Shown one piece after another: positions 11,723 to 24,333 of a stretch of DNA of 64,000 nt; positions within the stretch are counted from its first letter, which is position 1; each line of letters starts with the position of its first letter. Location: NCBI GenBank assembly GCA_013398955.1, contig VWPU01009593.1:1-64000 (forward strand). The letters are read 5' to 3'. The position numbers were made by a program, and so were the translations under genes. The stretch is from Callaeas wilsoni (Eukaryota > Chordata > Aves > Passeriformes > Callaeidae). The notes below the pieces were generated by a model. The model saw nothing but the letters and a program-made list of their open reading frames with translations, was not told the origin of the DNA and searched no databases.

Positions 11723-14700
11723 GATTGTTGTTCAGGGGTACTGTAAATATGCCAGAGCATAATTAGAGATATGTGCTTGTGGACCTATGTCCTTTTCTTC
11801 CCAAAAGAAGAAAATTTTTTGTGATATTATGAATACAAGCCCTTGTTTTTTCATACAATTTCCACTCTCAAGGAGTTTTCTGCTAGAAGTGGATGACTAA
11901 TTCATATGAAGTGCTCCCTCACTTCTGAAAATGATATTCCAATTTATCCGTCAGGTTTTAAAACTACATTTTCTTATTGTTACTGATTACTGCTTTTTTT
12001 AATACCGGAAGTAGTGGAGGAATCAAGAGGGAAGCAGAGAACTTTCCTGTTGCCCAGCAGTGTGCTGTGACAGATTGCAGAGGCAGTTCAGATTTATATA
12101 TAATTGGCACCTGTTTTGTCACAAACAAGAATAGGCTGCTCTTGAACGAGGTGGGGAACTCCTATCAGCATGATGATCTTTGTAAGCTTTCTAATATCCT
12201 AGTTGCATATAAGAGCCTTTTTTATAATTCTCTTCGTTCTTTGGCTTTCTGTTTGCATTTCCAAACTCCAGCATTCGGCCATCAGTCTGGTCTAAGCAGG
12301 AGAGGCGCAGTGAAATCTCTGTATTTAATGAGAGTTGCAAAGGGAGTTGTCTTTACAAAGTCAGCCTGCCTGTGTGGACACCACTGGCTCCACTGGTTTC
12401 TTTCAGTTCACCATCAGCCTCTGGATGTGGCAGAGTGAGTCTGCTGCCTACTTAGTGCCGCCTCTGGACTGTTGGATCTGTTGGTAGCGATGAGTGCAGG
12501 GTTTTATTGACTTGTGCTGCAATAGTCAGGGTTGTTCTTTCACCACTTTTATTTGGGACAGGGGGAGAGGTGGATTTTTAAAGAGTGGCTCCTTTATTTA
12601 ATGATCTATTGGGGAGAGGATATGCTTTTCTGACATAGCAGCAGTCACCTTTAAAGAAAATCTGAGCAAGTTACTGGAGAGCCTGGGGCTGTATATGCCA
12701 TGAACATCCTAGTCCTGAAGTTTCTTGGAATTCTTGTTTTTCATTGCATATTAAAATTTATTCTCAGCCTTGAGAAAGCTCGCAGCCCGTAGGACGCCTT
12801 TTATGTGTGCTTTTATTTCCAGTTTCCCTCTATAGCTCCATTATAGATCTCACAGGTTCAGGGACATGGTATTTGCCTTATGTTCTTAGGAGTTTGAGTT
12901 GATGGGTTTTGCTGCATGTTTAGCAACTTCTTATAGTTTCTATTCTGACTAAATCTGTGATCAGGTAAGGTAAAGCATTGAAGCTCTCTGTGTTGCTAGG
13001 CAATTTTGGTGGCTTTTGTTCTAATACCGGTTGAGTCTTCTAAAAAGAACTGTTCCCTTGGAAAGAAAATTACACGATTGGCAGCAATATTACTACTTCA
13101 TTACTGCACTGCCACTGCCAGTGACCTTCCTTGCTTTAAATTACACTACGTTTCCCTATCCTGTGCCAGAAAGGTAGCCAAAGGTTCAGATTGTTGCCCG
13201 CAGACCACAGGGATCAGCAGTATAGAAAACTTGGCAATCACTGTATTTCTGCAGTATTAGGTGCTCTTTTTCTTATATGTTCTTGTATTACTGAGAGAAT
13301 TTTTGATTGCTTATATAAAAATGGTCATGGCAGTAGTTATTTTTACTGTACTGCATCTTCAGGGAGAAGCAGAAATTACAGTGCTTCTCCTCCTGAGAGC
13401 TAGTGAGAATTAGTTGCTCTTTGGTCCTTCTCTTACTGGCAAATAATAATCCCAGAGGAGGCCATGCCAAGTGGAGATGATATTTCCAAGGTCTGTATGC
13501 CACCCTTCATTTGTGGATCTTACTGCACTTCTGAAAGTGCAGTGGTTCTTTCCACCCGCCTCCTCTCTGATGAAATATTATCATCTCCATTCTGTGAAAT
13601 TCGGGAAAACAACTGAAGGCATAAATGACTCACATTGAATTAAGCAGCAGCTCAGGAAGAGAAAGCACAGCTCTCTTTGAAAATTGGATCACATGGCTCC
13701 CAGGTACCTTTCAGACAGGGAGATGTTTTTGAACCCATCTCTCCCTGGGACTTTGCAAACCAGTTTCCCGGGGTTCTGTATCACTGCTTCCCTCACCTCA
13801 AAATTGTTCCAATGCAATTTCAGGATGCTTTTCTTGATGATTTTCAGGGTGCCCAGGATCTGTTAATACCACCCCCAGCACAGAGGCTGACTCCTCACCA
13901 CAGGTCTCTGCCTGCCTCTCTGTGTGACAGCATGTTTGCCAGGTGACCGTGTTTAGATGGCTGACTGAATAATATGATTGATTTAAGCTGACTCCCTGCT
14001 TTTGAAATATTTGAGAATACACAGCAGCCTTATCATTTTGATTTATTATCTACTTAATCAGGTCTATTCAAGTTCTAGTTTGTAGAACAATTGTACATAG
14101 CTTGCATCCTTCAATGAAGTGTCTCATTTGTGATTGTCTTTCATATGCATTCCCATTTCATGGGTCCAAGCCTTAAATTTGCAGAAAAATGACCTCATCT
14201 TGATCCCCTAAAGCATCATGAATGGATTTCGTAAATAATGGATTGGGTGGTTCCTAATTTCAAACATTCCCTTCATGATAGATATGGCTTTCATACCAGT
14301 ACAATGTTTTTCACATTTTGAATTCAAGAACTTCACAAGGGAGGTCAGAATGACCACATGCCGTTTTAAAGACACGGTGGGGGATGAGTAGTATCAACAC
14401 AGCAGTTTAGCAGAGTCAGAAAGAAGGCAGAGTTTTCTTAAGATCAAGGCCAGTACCTTGCCTGCGGAGGTGTATCACTGTGTCTCTGCCTGCTGTTTTA
14501 GCTTTTGGGGTAGGGAGATCTTATCTCTGTGTTACTCCCAAGTATTCCACAAAACAATCTAAGATAAGAAATCGTATTAATCTTTTCCTTCCCTCCCAAG
14601 TGGATGCTAGTTATAGATATCTAGGTGTAGTCCGCTTTTTGACGTGGGGGGAAAATGTAACGAGCCCTGAGGGCAGTCAGCCAGTTTCTGTTGAACTGGT

Positions 14701-17700
14701 GGCCTATTGTTCATACGGTTTTGGACAGCGAGGTGGCACAGCAGCCTGCTGTCTGGTCTGGTGCACTAGTCCTTTCCTGGAGTCTGTCTTGCATGGAGAA
14801 ATCCCTGTTGTCCATATTCAGTTCCCCACAGCAACTCTGAAATTTAAATCTCTGCTGTACCTCAAGCAAAACATTTATTAAAACATCATCATATAATCTG
14901 TGCCCTTTCAAGACAGGCTTATGCAAATATGCAAATACCTAGCTGTTCTTGACACAGCTAAAAGAAATTCAACCCTGATGATATTCTGTCCCCTGGGAAA
15001 AGGCATTTAGAGATGGGGGTACAAAATAAAGGTACAACTCTTCTTCTTTCTCACTTTTCCCCCCCACCCTGTTGTTTTCTACTGATCCACAGAGGAACAA
15101 TGTAACATGTCAAATCTGTTTACTCCTCAAACAGTCTGGGATGCTTGAATGTCTTTATTGTAATTTAGGAAGCAACTGACAGACAAAATTGTGTTGAGTA
15201 GACACTAAAAATACACACTGTAGGAACCACATAAACTCCCAGGTACAAATTGGCTCTTTTTTTTTGCCAGTGCAATTTATGATGAGAAATGAACTAAGCT
15301 TCTTTCTCAAAGTTCCAGCTACAGATCAGCTAGAAACTTGAGGGACTACTTGTATTCTGAGAGGTGGCATATTGATCTACAGCTCCAAGAATTGTGCCAA
15401 GAATGGAAAATCAACAAGATCTTCACCTGATTTATGTAGGCTAGACATCTGTGGCTTGCCTTTCGAAGGTGATCTCTCAGAGGTGTAATTAAAACTTGAT
15501 GGTGAATAATCATGATGATTTGTGTCCCCACATTGCAACCATGTGGATGTTTTTATGTGGTTGTAAATGTGGTTGGTCCCTGCTTGTGAAAATGATGGTT
15601 AGAAAGTGCTGGGCTTAAGGGCCAGAACTTTGCATGCAGCTCTTATGCAGAAGGCCTCCAAATTTTTCTAAGACTAGACCTCTGTTTCAGTTTGGAGCTA
15701 GTCAAATTGCAAGTTAGTGTAAAAATACATTCAAGAAGTTTTTAATTAGTAAAACTGAGCAGCTTCTAAATTTGCTCACTCTGCAGAGAGAGGCAGTGCT
15801 ATAATATTGGAGATGGTGACTTGGGGCTGGAGAAAGTGGGCAAAGACAGTAGTTTGCAACTCAGTCTTACTTTAGTCTCGACACAATAGCAACAACAGCA
15901 TCACCTTTTCCTTCATCCTCATCTCACCTGTCAAAAGGAGAATGAAAGTACTGGGACAACGGTTATCCTTCATTAGATATTTAAACACTCTGAGCAGGAC
16001 ATAGATTTAACTAGAGCTGCAGCCTGAAGATTGTTCCATTGAATTCTATTATTTTTTATTAGTGTGGATAGAATTTTCGAGGCATACAAAAAACTACCGC
16101 TGAAGCAGACTGGATTTCTTTCTTTTCTCTGCTATCTGGGTGACAGTGGGAATTTTGAAGAAGCTGTTTATCATTTAGTTTTGAATTATTACTAGGATTT
16201 CTTTTGTGCTTTAAGGTATTCATCCTGCCTTCTAACAGGCCCAACTTTCTCCATTTATATCAGTAACAGTGATTTTTACTCTTTCATTTTGAGACTGAAA
16301 GGCATAAAACACCATCCGTTGCCTACTTATAAAATAAGGTGGGGAGAGGTGGCATCTCTAATTCTGCATGCCGAACAGTCAGCATAGTAGATACAGTCTG
16401 AGGCTGATTTTCATAAGGAGCGTGAGTTAGAACCGATGATCAATTTTTTGAGAATCCCTAGCCTTTCCATTAATTTTGATTTATTGATTTTTATGAGCAG
16501 GAGCAGTGAGAAGCTCAGGCTTTGAGGAGGATCAGAAAGGCCAGTGCGTGTCGAGGGTTATTGCCTTGTTTCGTGCTGTGATTTATACAGTGAAGGTACT
16601 GGCTGCATTCTTCTGCTTAGTGTTATTTTATTTCTACTCATCATTACAGTATTTCATGATTTAAAGACAAGTGCCCTCTGAGAATCTGTTCTGTTGTGTC
16701 TCTGACATTATTACAGGCTGAAGGTCTGATTATTGGAAGTGCTGAGCCCTTGCAGCTCCAGTGGAATGAATGGAAGCTGAAGGTGCTCTGAAAAGGACGC
16801 CTGAGGCATTTTGTTCTTTTGAAGGAATTGAATTGTTCCTCATAAATATAGGTCCCTGCTTTGACTAATTCTCCCTTGACTGCAAATCCTTTGATGTAAA
16901 TGGAGTTTACTTGATTAGAATTAAACCTGTGCTCCAAATTTAACTCCCATCCTTGCCATGTAGCTGAAGAAATTATTAGATCTTAGTAAATTTGATGTTA
17001 AAATTAAGCTTCAAATTTCCAATTAAGCTTCAGAGTTTTGCTTTCTAATTGAAATACTGCATGCTGGGAGAGATCAAAAACTCTTTTTTTTTGATGGTTC
17101 AGGTGGTTCTAAACGCAATGCATGTTCCTACAGCAGAGCTGATGGTGCAGCAGAGGTAACTGAACACACTGAAAGGACAGTTTTGTGGCTAGAAGAGGTA
17201 CCAAGACCAAGTGTCTGCAGCCGGTGCAGAGAGTCAGCCTGCCTGAGCCAATCACATCTTCCTGCACAGGGTCTTAATCCTAATTTGTCCAGTTCCAGTG
17301 AGAGAAGGCAGATGTCAGACAGTGATTCAGCCCCGGGAAAATGTGATTTATCCCAGTGCTTGATAATTCCGCTGTTCTTGCACAGGAGGAAGTTTGTCTA
17401 AGTAGTGGCTGGTTTTTTAGTGAAGTAAGGAAAGATGATGCTGTTTAAGCATATGAATGACTGCTGGAAAAATTTAAAGGAGCGCTCATGAAGGGGTGAA
17501 AGCTGAAGCTGAGAGATTTGGGGACTAGGTATATAAAGAAAGCTTATTCAGCTTGACATTTTTGCTTTGCCTTTTTAAGGACATAGATATACAACCTACT
17601 TAAGTGGCCCTGCAAGTCACGGCAGAATTTGAAGGTTCTTTTCAGTCCTTGGCTAAAGGCCCTTCTCTGCTCAGGTTGCTCAGATGTGCCCAGAGGTCAG

Positions 17701-18524
17701 CATTTCTTCAGTCCTTAGTTTTTGAAAATTCATTCTTTGCTTGAGAATCACAGCACACTCCTGCTTTTCCATTTTGGGATCATCACTACAGTATTCCTTG
17801 GTTTTTTTTACTTCCTTAAAGCCAGTATTTGGTTAAAAATAAGGAAGTTTGGGGATTGTTTTTTGGTTTTGTTTGTCTGGTTTTTACTGTGTCTGTCTTA
17901 GATAAGGGATAGATTATAGAAGATCCATTGCTTTTGTTTCCAGTTATTTTCAAAGAACAAATTTAATCAGTTATATTCTCCTCTCTGTATCTGTCAACGT
18001 TTTTCTTGTTACCTCTGTACAATATGGTAGATCATCTGCTGTATCAGCAGAGCTTCACATTTTAGTGTGTACATTGATCTAACCCTGTTTTGTGAGTGAT
18101 GGGCCCTGGTGTTTGCTTCTCAGCAGGCAAGATGGACCATGCTGTTAGCAGTGGGGAAGGCTCTCGTTTTGATGAGGAGAACTGTGCTTTTTCCCTTTGT
18201 CTCTCTGTCCCAGACTGAACAGCAAAACGTGGCACAAACAAAAAACATTGAGAGAGTATTCAGGCAAAGAGGCAGTTGCTTCCTCTTCTTCTTGCTGTCA
18301 GTCTCCTAAAGACAGGATCTATATTGTGTTTTGTTGTCTTTAAGACTGTAGACCAAAGCTGGCTTTTCACAGTAGTGTTTTGACATCCTTTGCTCCAAGA
18401 ACTGGGACTTCAATCAAAATACACTGCCTTCTAAATTTCATGGCTGATTGTATTTTACATTTATTTTTTGAAGCTCCTGCCTGTACGTGTTTTATTCCAC
18501 CCCCCCTTGTTTTTTTGTTTTTAG
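11723..18524. other. Intronic sequence up to the ELMO1 acceptor
   Basis: It includes the hairpin at 13522-13543 and AT-rich runs near 16900-17060 with repeated AATTAAGCTTC. The last 30 bases form the pyrimidine tract of the ELMO1 acceptor, with a C7 run and a T7 run. No further exon was seen. Confidence 0.6.
13522..13543. other. Perfect 9-bp inverted repeat
   Basis: ACTGCACTT and AAGTGCAGT flank a 4-base loop (CTGA). The stem is perfect but too short for a microRNA precursor. Confidence 0.6.
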
Positions 18525-18661
18525 CCAGTGAGACCTGCAACGATTTCCATCCCATGTTCTTCACCCATGACAGATCGTTTGAGGAGTTCTTCTGTATCTG
18601 CATTCAGCTTTTGAACAAGACATGGAAGGAAATGAGGGCAACTTCAGAGGACTTTAACAAG
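18525..18661 (+). CDS. ELMO1: ELMO1 internal coding exon (end of the ELMO domain)
   Basis: This exon encodes part of ELMO1, a cytoplasmic scaffold that pairs with DOCK1-family proteins to form a RAC exchange factor used in cell migration and in engulfment of dying cells. The 137 bases are two bases finishing a codon (probably Pro) plus 45 full codons, starting [16 protein letters not shown] and ending [12 protein letters not shown]. From memory this matches human ELMO1 at about residues 435-479, the last part of the ELMO (CED-12) domain, before the PH domain. TSEDFNK favours ELMO1; I recall TAEDFNK in ELMO2. The acceptor is a pyrimidine-rich run ending in TTTTTAG at 18524. The reading frame stays open past 18661 to a stop after ARKRVGWE, but the family boundary is Lys then Val-Met-Gln, so the exon should end at AACAAG with a GC donor. 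Neighbouring ELMO1 exons (ending CEILKVGEL, starting VMQVV) were searched for by eye and not found here. Confidence 0.95.
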
Positions 18662-18667
18662 GCAAGA
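18662..18667 (+). other. ELMO1: GC-type 5' splice site of ELMO1
   Basis: The exon ends AACAAG and the intron begins GCAAGA. GC-AG introns are a known minor class whose donors usually match AG/GCAAGT closely, as this one does except at the sixth intron base. The call follows from the exon boundary expected in ELMO1. No GT within the next dozen bases would preserve the protein, because the frame soon stops. Confidence 0.85.
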
Positions 18668-18671
18668 AAAA

Positions 18672-18693
18672 GGGTGGGGTGGGAATAACTGGG
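18672..18693 (+). promoter_or_regulatory. G-run cluster / possible G-quadruplex beside the GC donor
   Basis: Four G-runs (three, four, three and three Gs) are separated by loops of 1, 1 and 7 bases on the RNA-sense strand, so the stretch fits the standard G-quadruplex pattern. It begins 10 bases after the exon 5' splice site. Intronic G-runs near 5' splice sites are known binding sites of hnRNP H/F and often enhance splicing from weak donors. That role here is inferred. Confidence 0.6.
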
Positions 18694-19097
18694 CAGAATG
18701 GTGAAACAAGGCCATATATTTTTCCCTAGAGGCACAGGGATTTACTAATTCCCATTCTGCTGAAAGCCTAGAGATTTATCTCTTTGGGTGCTTTGCACAT
18801 TGGAACGCCAGCATTTAGTAAGTGGTGGATAGAAGATGGGAGATGTAAGGAAGTTCATAGACCTTTTTCAGTCATGTTGCACTGCAGACTATGAGACTAA
18901 AATCCTGGCTTGAGGGGAAATTCTGCCTTTTTATGTTAGCAATATTATGCTGAAGTGCTGCAGCCTCCAAGGTTGTAAATAATGCAGAGTACTGCAGTGA
19001 TAATTCTGTGCATCCCTTTCACTTCATGTGAGCACTAAAGTGATAAAATATTCAAGAGTGGACACAATCATAACAGACTGCTGTGCAGCTTAGCCTG

Positions 19098-19248
19098 CTA
19101 AAACAAAAATAAAAACAAAAACCACCAAAAAACCCAACGCAACCAACTAACCAAAAAAACCAACCCACCACACAAAAAAACCTAAAAACAAAACCAAAAA
19201 CAAACAAACAAACAAACAAACAAAAAAACCAACAAAAAACCAAAAACT
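19098..19248 (+). repeat. A/C-rich low-complexity tract with (CAAA)n core
   Basis: The sense strand is almost only A and C, with few T. From 19140 to 19248 there is not one G. A (CAAA)n run lies at 19200-19222. Minus-strand frames here read as Phe/Val/Cys/Trp-rich nonsense. It lies about 440 bases after the ELMO1 exon. Confidence 0.9.
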
Positions 19249-22200
19249 GAAAACCAGTGAAATAAAAATTCAACCAAAAAGCTCCTCAGCAAGAATTCTA
19301 GAACCTTCAGGCAATCTCCAGACCCTCAGAAAAGCTATAAAGAACTGGTCTGTCTTAGTGGTCCCTAGACATCCAATTTTTACCCAGTTTACCATGAGGC
19401 TGAACGGTATCTCTGGCATTTTCTAAGAATGACAAACTCATGCTTTTGTGGCCAGCTGGCGTCCTTATCTTTGTTGGGATCCTCTGACTGGATCTTGGGC
19501 CTCTCCCTGGGACATGTTGGTTATAGAACTGTTGGTTGGGAATGAAAAGTGAGACTGCTGCTCTGTGTCAGCATGTGCCTTACAAGTGCTCTGAAGTCAC
19601 CAGACTCAAATGGTATGTGAGAGCCAGTAGGGATGATCATGCTTGACTTCTGATTGGAACTGTCTATTATTGAAGTGGTACCAATATCCATTTTCTACTG
19701 CAGAGTGAAGTGAAGTCTTAGGTCACAATGAGGAATAACCTTTGCTGAGTTCTTTCAGGCAAGTTAGTTGGCAGCAGGACCAGAGCCCTGGCTAAAGAGA
19801 GAAAGGAAGTCCAAAATGCATGCTGTCATAGCCAGATGACCTGGAGGCTTGTTCTTACATGGAATTTCTGACATGCTTCTCCTTCCTAATGATCCAGGAA
19901 CACGGAAGGAGCAAGAACAAGATAATTTATAGAATAGTATGGGGTTGCTAAAATCAAGAGCTTAAAAACCAACTTTATAAAGACTAGTTAGTAATATGTG
20001 GTTATTTTAAATAAATGTATTAATAGCTGCCTATTACTTACAGGCCTTCTGTCTCAGTAGAAGAAGGATTTGTCTATATAACTTCCCACAACTTGAGATG
20101 AAATATTGTTAGTAATCCTAGGGAATTCAGAAAAAGAATAGATTCATTTCTGGCACCAGCCTAGGTCACCCTAAAAAGAAAACAAAGATATTTACTTTGC
20201 AACGTTAGGCATTGTTGTGGAGGTTCATAGAAGATCAGGGAGTTTTTTCTCTGATCTGACTAGTCTGCTACTTGTGTTTTCTGTTGCTGATAATCCTACA
20301 ACTTCACCTATCAGTTCTGTCAGGTTCAGTAAGATTGGCACTATGTCTTACTGCATGTGTCATTTAAGACATGGGCAATTCTTGACTCCATGGGGCAAAT
20401 CTGAAACATTTGCCATTGGGCTACCAGGGTTTGTGACTGGTAGTGGCACTGTGCTGCATGATCCCGAACCCAGGATCTCCGCCTGCAGAAATCACTCTTG
20501 ATTTTGTAACTGTTTCTGTAAAGGGGAGGGAATGCTAAGCTTTTGCGTCTTTCATTTCTAACACTTCCCTAATTATGTTTTGCTTATCTAAATCCTTTCT
20601 TAGAGTCATAAGGAGATTTTTGTGCTCTTATCCACTTCGAATGACATGTGGTGGTGATGTGCATTACTCAGCTGATGAACATCTGAAGGGATTTGTGAGT
20701 GAAGCAAACTGTGTTGTTGTGTGGGCTTGTGAAGCACTTGAGGGTTTGTGGGGGCTGATACGTTATATGGTGGTACCCAAGGTTTACCCATCTGGTTGGT
20801 GGGTGACAGCTGCCGGTGCAGCCTATAGCTTTACCAAACTAAACACCACTATTCTTCATCCTTACCTGGCAAGAGGCTTTGGTGATCACAGCGTGTTCGT
20901 ATTCTGTCTGCATCTTCCCTGCGTGCTAAGGGTACCCATTTCTATGCAGTCACTTTTGAAAATTTGGCAGGCAAGGGCCACATGAGCCCAGGGAGCATTC
21001 AGCCCATCCTTTCAGAACCGAACGGGAAGAGAGCAGACCTTCACAAGATGCAGTAATTTACTTGTGTGAAAAAAAAATCTTCCATCTTCTCTTTTGTTAC
21101 TATATTTCAGTTTCAATAACTTGATTGTCATGGTAGTGTATGAAACACCAGTTTGTCACGGTTTACTATCCATCTGCCTGATAGGATCATTCATTTTATT
21201 CCTTTCTCTGTCCCTTCCTTCCCTAAAACCGCCAAAACAAAATTGGACGCTCTCAGTGTATTGATTGGTAACTCTTGAGACCTGGTCATTCTGCTAAAAA
21301 ATCTAGACTGCTTGCTTTGATGTTTAATCATAATTGAAGAAAAGGAACTTTTTAGTTTAATTTCAAACTTTTGATTAATCACAGTAGCTTGTACACTGAG
21401 GGTCTATAGGAGGTCTGTGTGCACATACAGAGAATTATTTCCTCCTCTCTTGAATTGGGGAATGACAGGCACTAAAAGAGGCAAGGTGATTGAATTTCCC
21501 CTCAGGTTTTAGTGCCTGCTCTCAAGGATTCTTTAAGCTACATATTAAGACTTCCTTTTGATGACAAAATGGCATACTGTGCCGTCGTGGTTCTTCAATT
21601 TATGTTGTGGACATTCCATATAGGTTTGTTCATTTTTAAAGTTTCAAAAATAATTAAACCGGCACTTTGCTCATGGTTGGAAGAATCTTATGGTGTTTTA
21701 GTGAAACATTTATGATCTCGTGCTTTACCCAATTCTTATTCATTAAAAGAGATCTGTTTTCTCAACTCTTGCATGAGAAAAAGTCCTTTGATCTCTATTG
21801 TGATAGTATGACACTGTCAGACCTAAAACCTTTTTTCCCAGTCTCTCTATATACTAGTACATGTCTGAATAGAATAATTCAGACAGGCAGCTAAGCTTAT
21901 ATTATTCTTTTGTAACATTTTAAGACATACATAATTCATGTTTTGTGAATTTCCCAAAGAAATTAAGATGCAGTTGTATAGATAGACATGCAAGTGGCAA
22001 CAATTCCATTTGAAACCTTTTTGGTTTTATTTGAGCCTACAGATGATCAAAGGACACTTTACAAGTTTCTCCAAAGTCATTTGTGAGCAGACAGCATGGT
22101 TTATGGCTTTGAAAATATAATCTAGTCTCCAAGCTTTATATGGTTCTACATGTTTTATTAAAGCAGAAGAAAGCATTGTGTATTGATTTTTGGAGTCAGT

Positions 22201-23347
22201 GCTGACTGTAAGAAAGCTGCCCTGAGTTATCTCACATCCAGCATCTAGAAACCTTCAGCAGCAGCCTGCCCATTTAAATAGGTGCCCATCAGTCACATTT
22301 CCCTCACGCAGGGACCACCTACACTCTGCTCAGGGTAATCAGCCTCTGCTGCCACACAGACTGAGACACACTTAAATTGGTTCGGGGTTTATTGCTTATT
22401 TTTAATACAATGGTAAGTGGAATTCAAAGTACCTGCCTGACAGTAAAATTCCTCCCATGGGGCCAAATGAAAGCATACTCCCAAAGGAAAATTTTTTGTT
22501 GATCCCCACTAGATGTACTTTAGTAAATGCACCTAGTTTGCCCTAATGTGGATTTACATTGTGATTGCTATCTCTTTAATGATCTTCTTGTAAAGTACAC
22601 ATACTGTTTCTTGGGATACAAGGAGACAGCAAGTAGGACATTGTGTAGGGGACAAGATTATCCTCTTTACTCTGGTTTCCAGACATTTCAGTCGGCTGCT
22701 TTTTGTAGGTTTGAAGTTCACATGCTAATAGGAGGAAAGGTGAGCAAATGGGTTATTGTAATTGCAGCCACAGCTTTTCTTATTAAACCTGCAGAACAGA
22801 ATGAGCAATTTGCTAATTCTGTACCTAGTGTTGTACCATCTTAAAAAAAGCAGATTAAGAGTAAAAATAACTGCTTCCAGTATCAGCGTGGAAGGAAAAA
22901 GACAAATTTTTTTTTTACTCGGCTAGCAGTGTGTTCAAGCTGCCTTATAAAGAATGGGCACAATGTGTCTGCCTTTATGAGTATATTAGTGTAGTTTTGG
23001 GTTTTAGATGACCAAAAATGACTACTTATAACAAGATGCAGATTATCATCCCAACATGGCTAAAGTCAAATAGGAGAAGCCAAAACTGAAAAAACTGTAA
23101 GTACTGTGGTATAAAGTGCTTGAAAACAAAATCTACTGCATTCACTAAAAATACAGGTTTGAGGAATAGGAAAGTGGGACGAGGTTGGCTAATGGTGCTG
23201 CCAACGCATTTTTCTCGTTACTTAGAGGTTTAGTTAATTTGCCCTCTGGACATGTGTTTGAGATTATCATAGTATAAAACATGAGCTTTAAAATGTTTTG
23301 TGAAAACATATTTTGCAATAAGAATATATAATTATGTTATATAATCT

Positions 23348-23366
23348 AGAAGAAGAAGAAGAAGAA
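23348..23366 (+). repeat. (AGA)n short microsatellite
   Basis: Six AGA units lie in an AT-rich setting. No function is implied. Confidence 0.85.
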
Positions 23367-24009
23367 AATATTTTGTAATAAGAAAAATATTCTCAGAAAC
23401 CTTAAAAAAACCTGGTTTCAGCGTTCAACTAGCATCCATTTCACAGTGGCAGACTTGGTATCCTGAGGAGCTGCCCTTGTGGTATCTGGCGATTTCAGGG
23501 ACACGCCAAGCTGCAGCACCGCATCCCCCTGCAGCAGGAGGGTCTGCTCAGCAAGATGATAAAACATGTCACTGACAGGTATACACAGAACAAACTGCCT
23601 TTGTGGTGATCAGAAGAGTAGATATTGTTCACAGCGGCAACAGATGCAAACAATAAATGCCCTACGTGAGTCCTGTAATTAAATAGCAAAGCAAACACGG
23701 AGGCATTTGATAACCACAAAAGATGTTTATGGCTCATGCTCAGACTCTGCGAACATTTTTCCTTGCTCGCTGACAAGATAACAGAAAAGGTAACCAAGCA
23801 TAACATAAAAATGAAAAATACCATTTACTTCCTCGTTGGAGGTTTGGAAATGCCATGCCACAGGTTTCTCAGCTTCTCCAGTGTTGTCGTGCTTTCGGCA
23901 GCTGTAGGGATGAGTAATTGTGTAAGGCTAGGTTCAAAATATGACTAAGTGTTCAAGGACAGGCTCTTAAAAAGCAAACTTGTGTGAGCAGTGGTTTGTG
24001 GGAAAACAT

Positions 24010-24030
24010 GTGGTGGGCCAAACCCACCAC
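24010..24030. other. 8-bp inverted repeat with 5-base loop
   Basis: GTGGTGGG and CCCACCAC flank the loop CCAAA. It is a G/C-rich hairpin in an otherwise moderate-GC segment (23990-24620). No associated gene was recognised. Confidence 0.5.
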
Positions 24031-24318
24031 CAGATAATGTGAGTTACCCACAAGGAAGCAAAGGCCTAGGGGGTCATTTTGAAAGGGTCAGAGCAGCAAC
24101 GTGGCAGAGGAGCTGTCACCTGCTTTGCTGGGTCCACTGCAAACCGGGGAGATTCAAGGAGCAGACTCTGCAAAGATCCTATCCAAAATGCCCCCCTGGC
24201 TGCAACCTTGTTGTCCTAATGCTAGTCCTTGCCATGGCAGCTCTGTGCCTGACCTGGAAGTGACAGGGCTTTGCCTCACTCCTGTGCGAACAGCAGGTCC
24301 CTGGCATGCTCAAGTGAT

Positions 24319-24333
24319 CCCCTCTAGTGGCAC
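24319..24333 (-). promoter_or_regulatory. CTCF-like site
   Basis: On the minus strand the sequence reads GTGCCACTAGAGGGG. Its core CCACTAGAGGG fits the vertebrate CTCF core CCASYAGRKGGC, failing only at the last C. Occupancy cannot be judged from sequence. Confidence 0.4.

Larger units (their letters stand above)
1..18524 (+). other. ELMO1: ELMO1 intron, upstream part (3' end of intron)
   Basis: All sequence before the ELMO1 exon is taken as one intron, because no exon matching the preceding ELMO1 residues (such as the stretch ending CEILKVGEL) was seen. It runs in from outside the window. Open frames here are short, lack splice-site support and show no family resemblance. Repeats inside it are listed separately. 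Confidence 0.75.

Noticed and set aside
11977..12438. 153-codon plus-strand frame ending near a possible GTGAGT donor
   Set aside because: The protein matches nothing known, no acceptor supports it, and it does not fit any ELMO1 segment.
12926..12966. Possible 40-base exon between TTTAG and GTAAGG
   Set aside because: The encoded peptide (QLLIVSILTKSVI) is not part of ELMO1, and short open stretches between chance splice words are common.
19052..19273. Hydrophobic Phe/Val/Cys-rich minus-strand frame resembling membrane segments
   Set aside because: It is the complement of the A/C-rich low-complexity tract.
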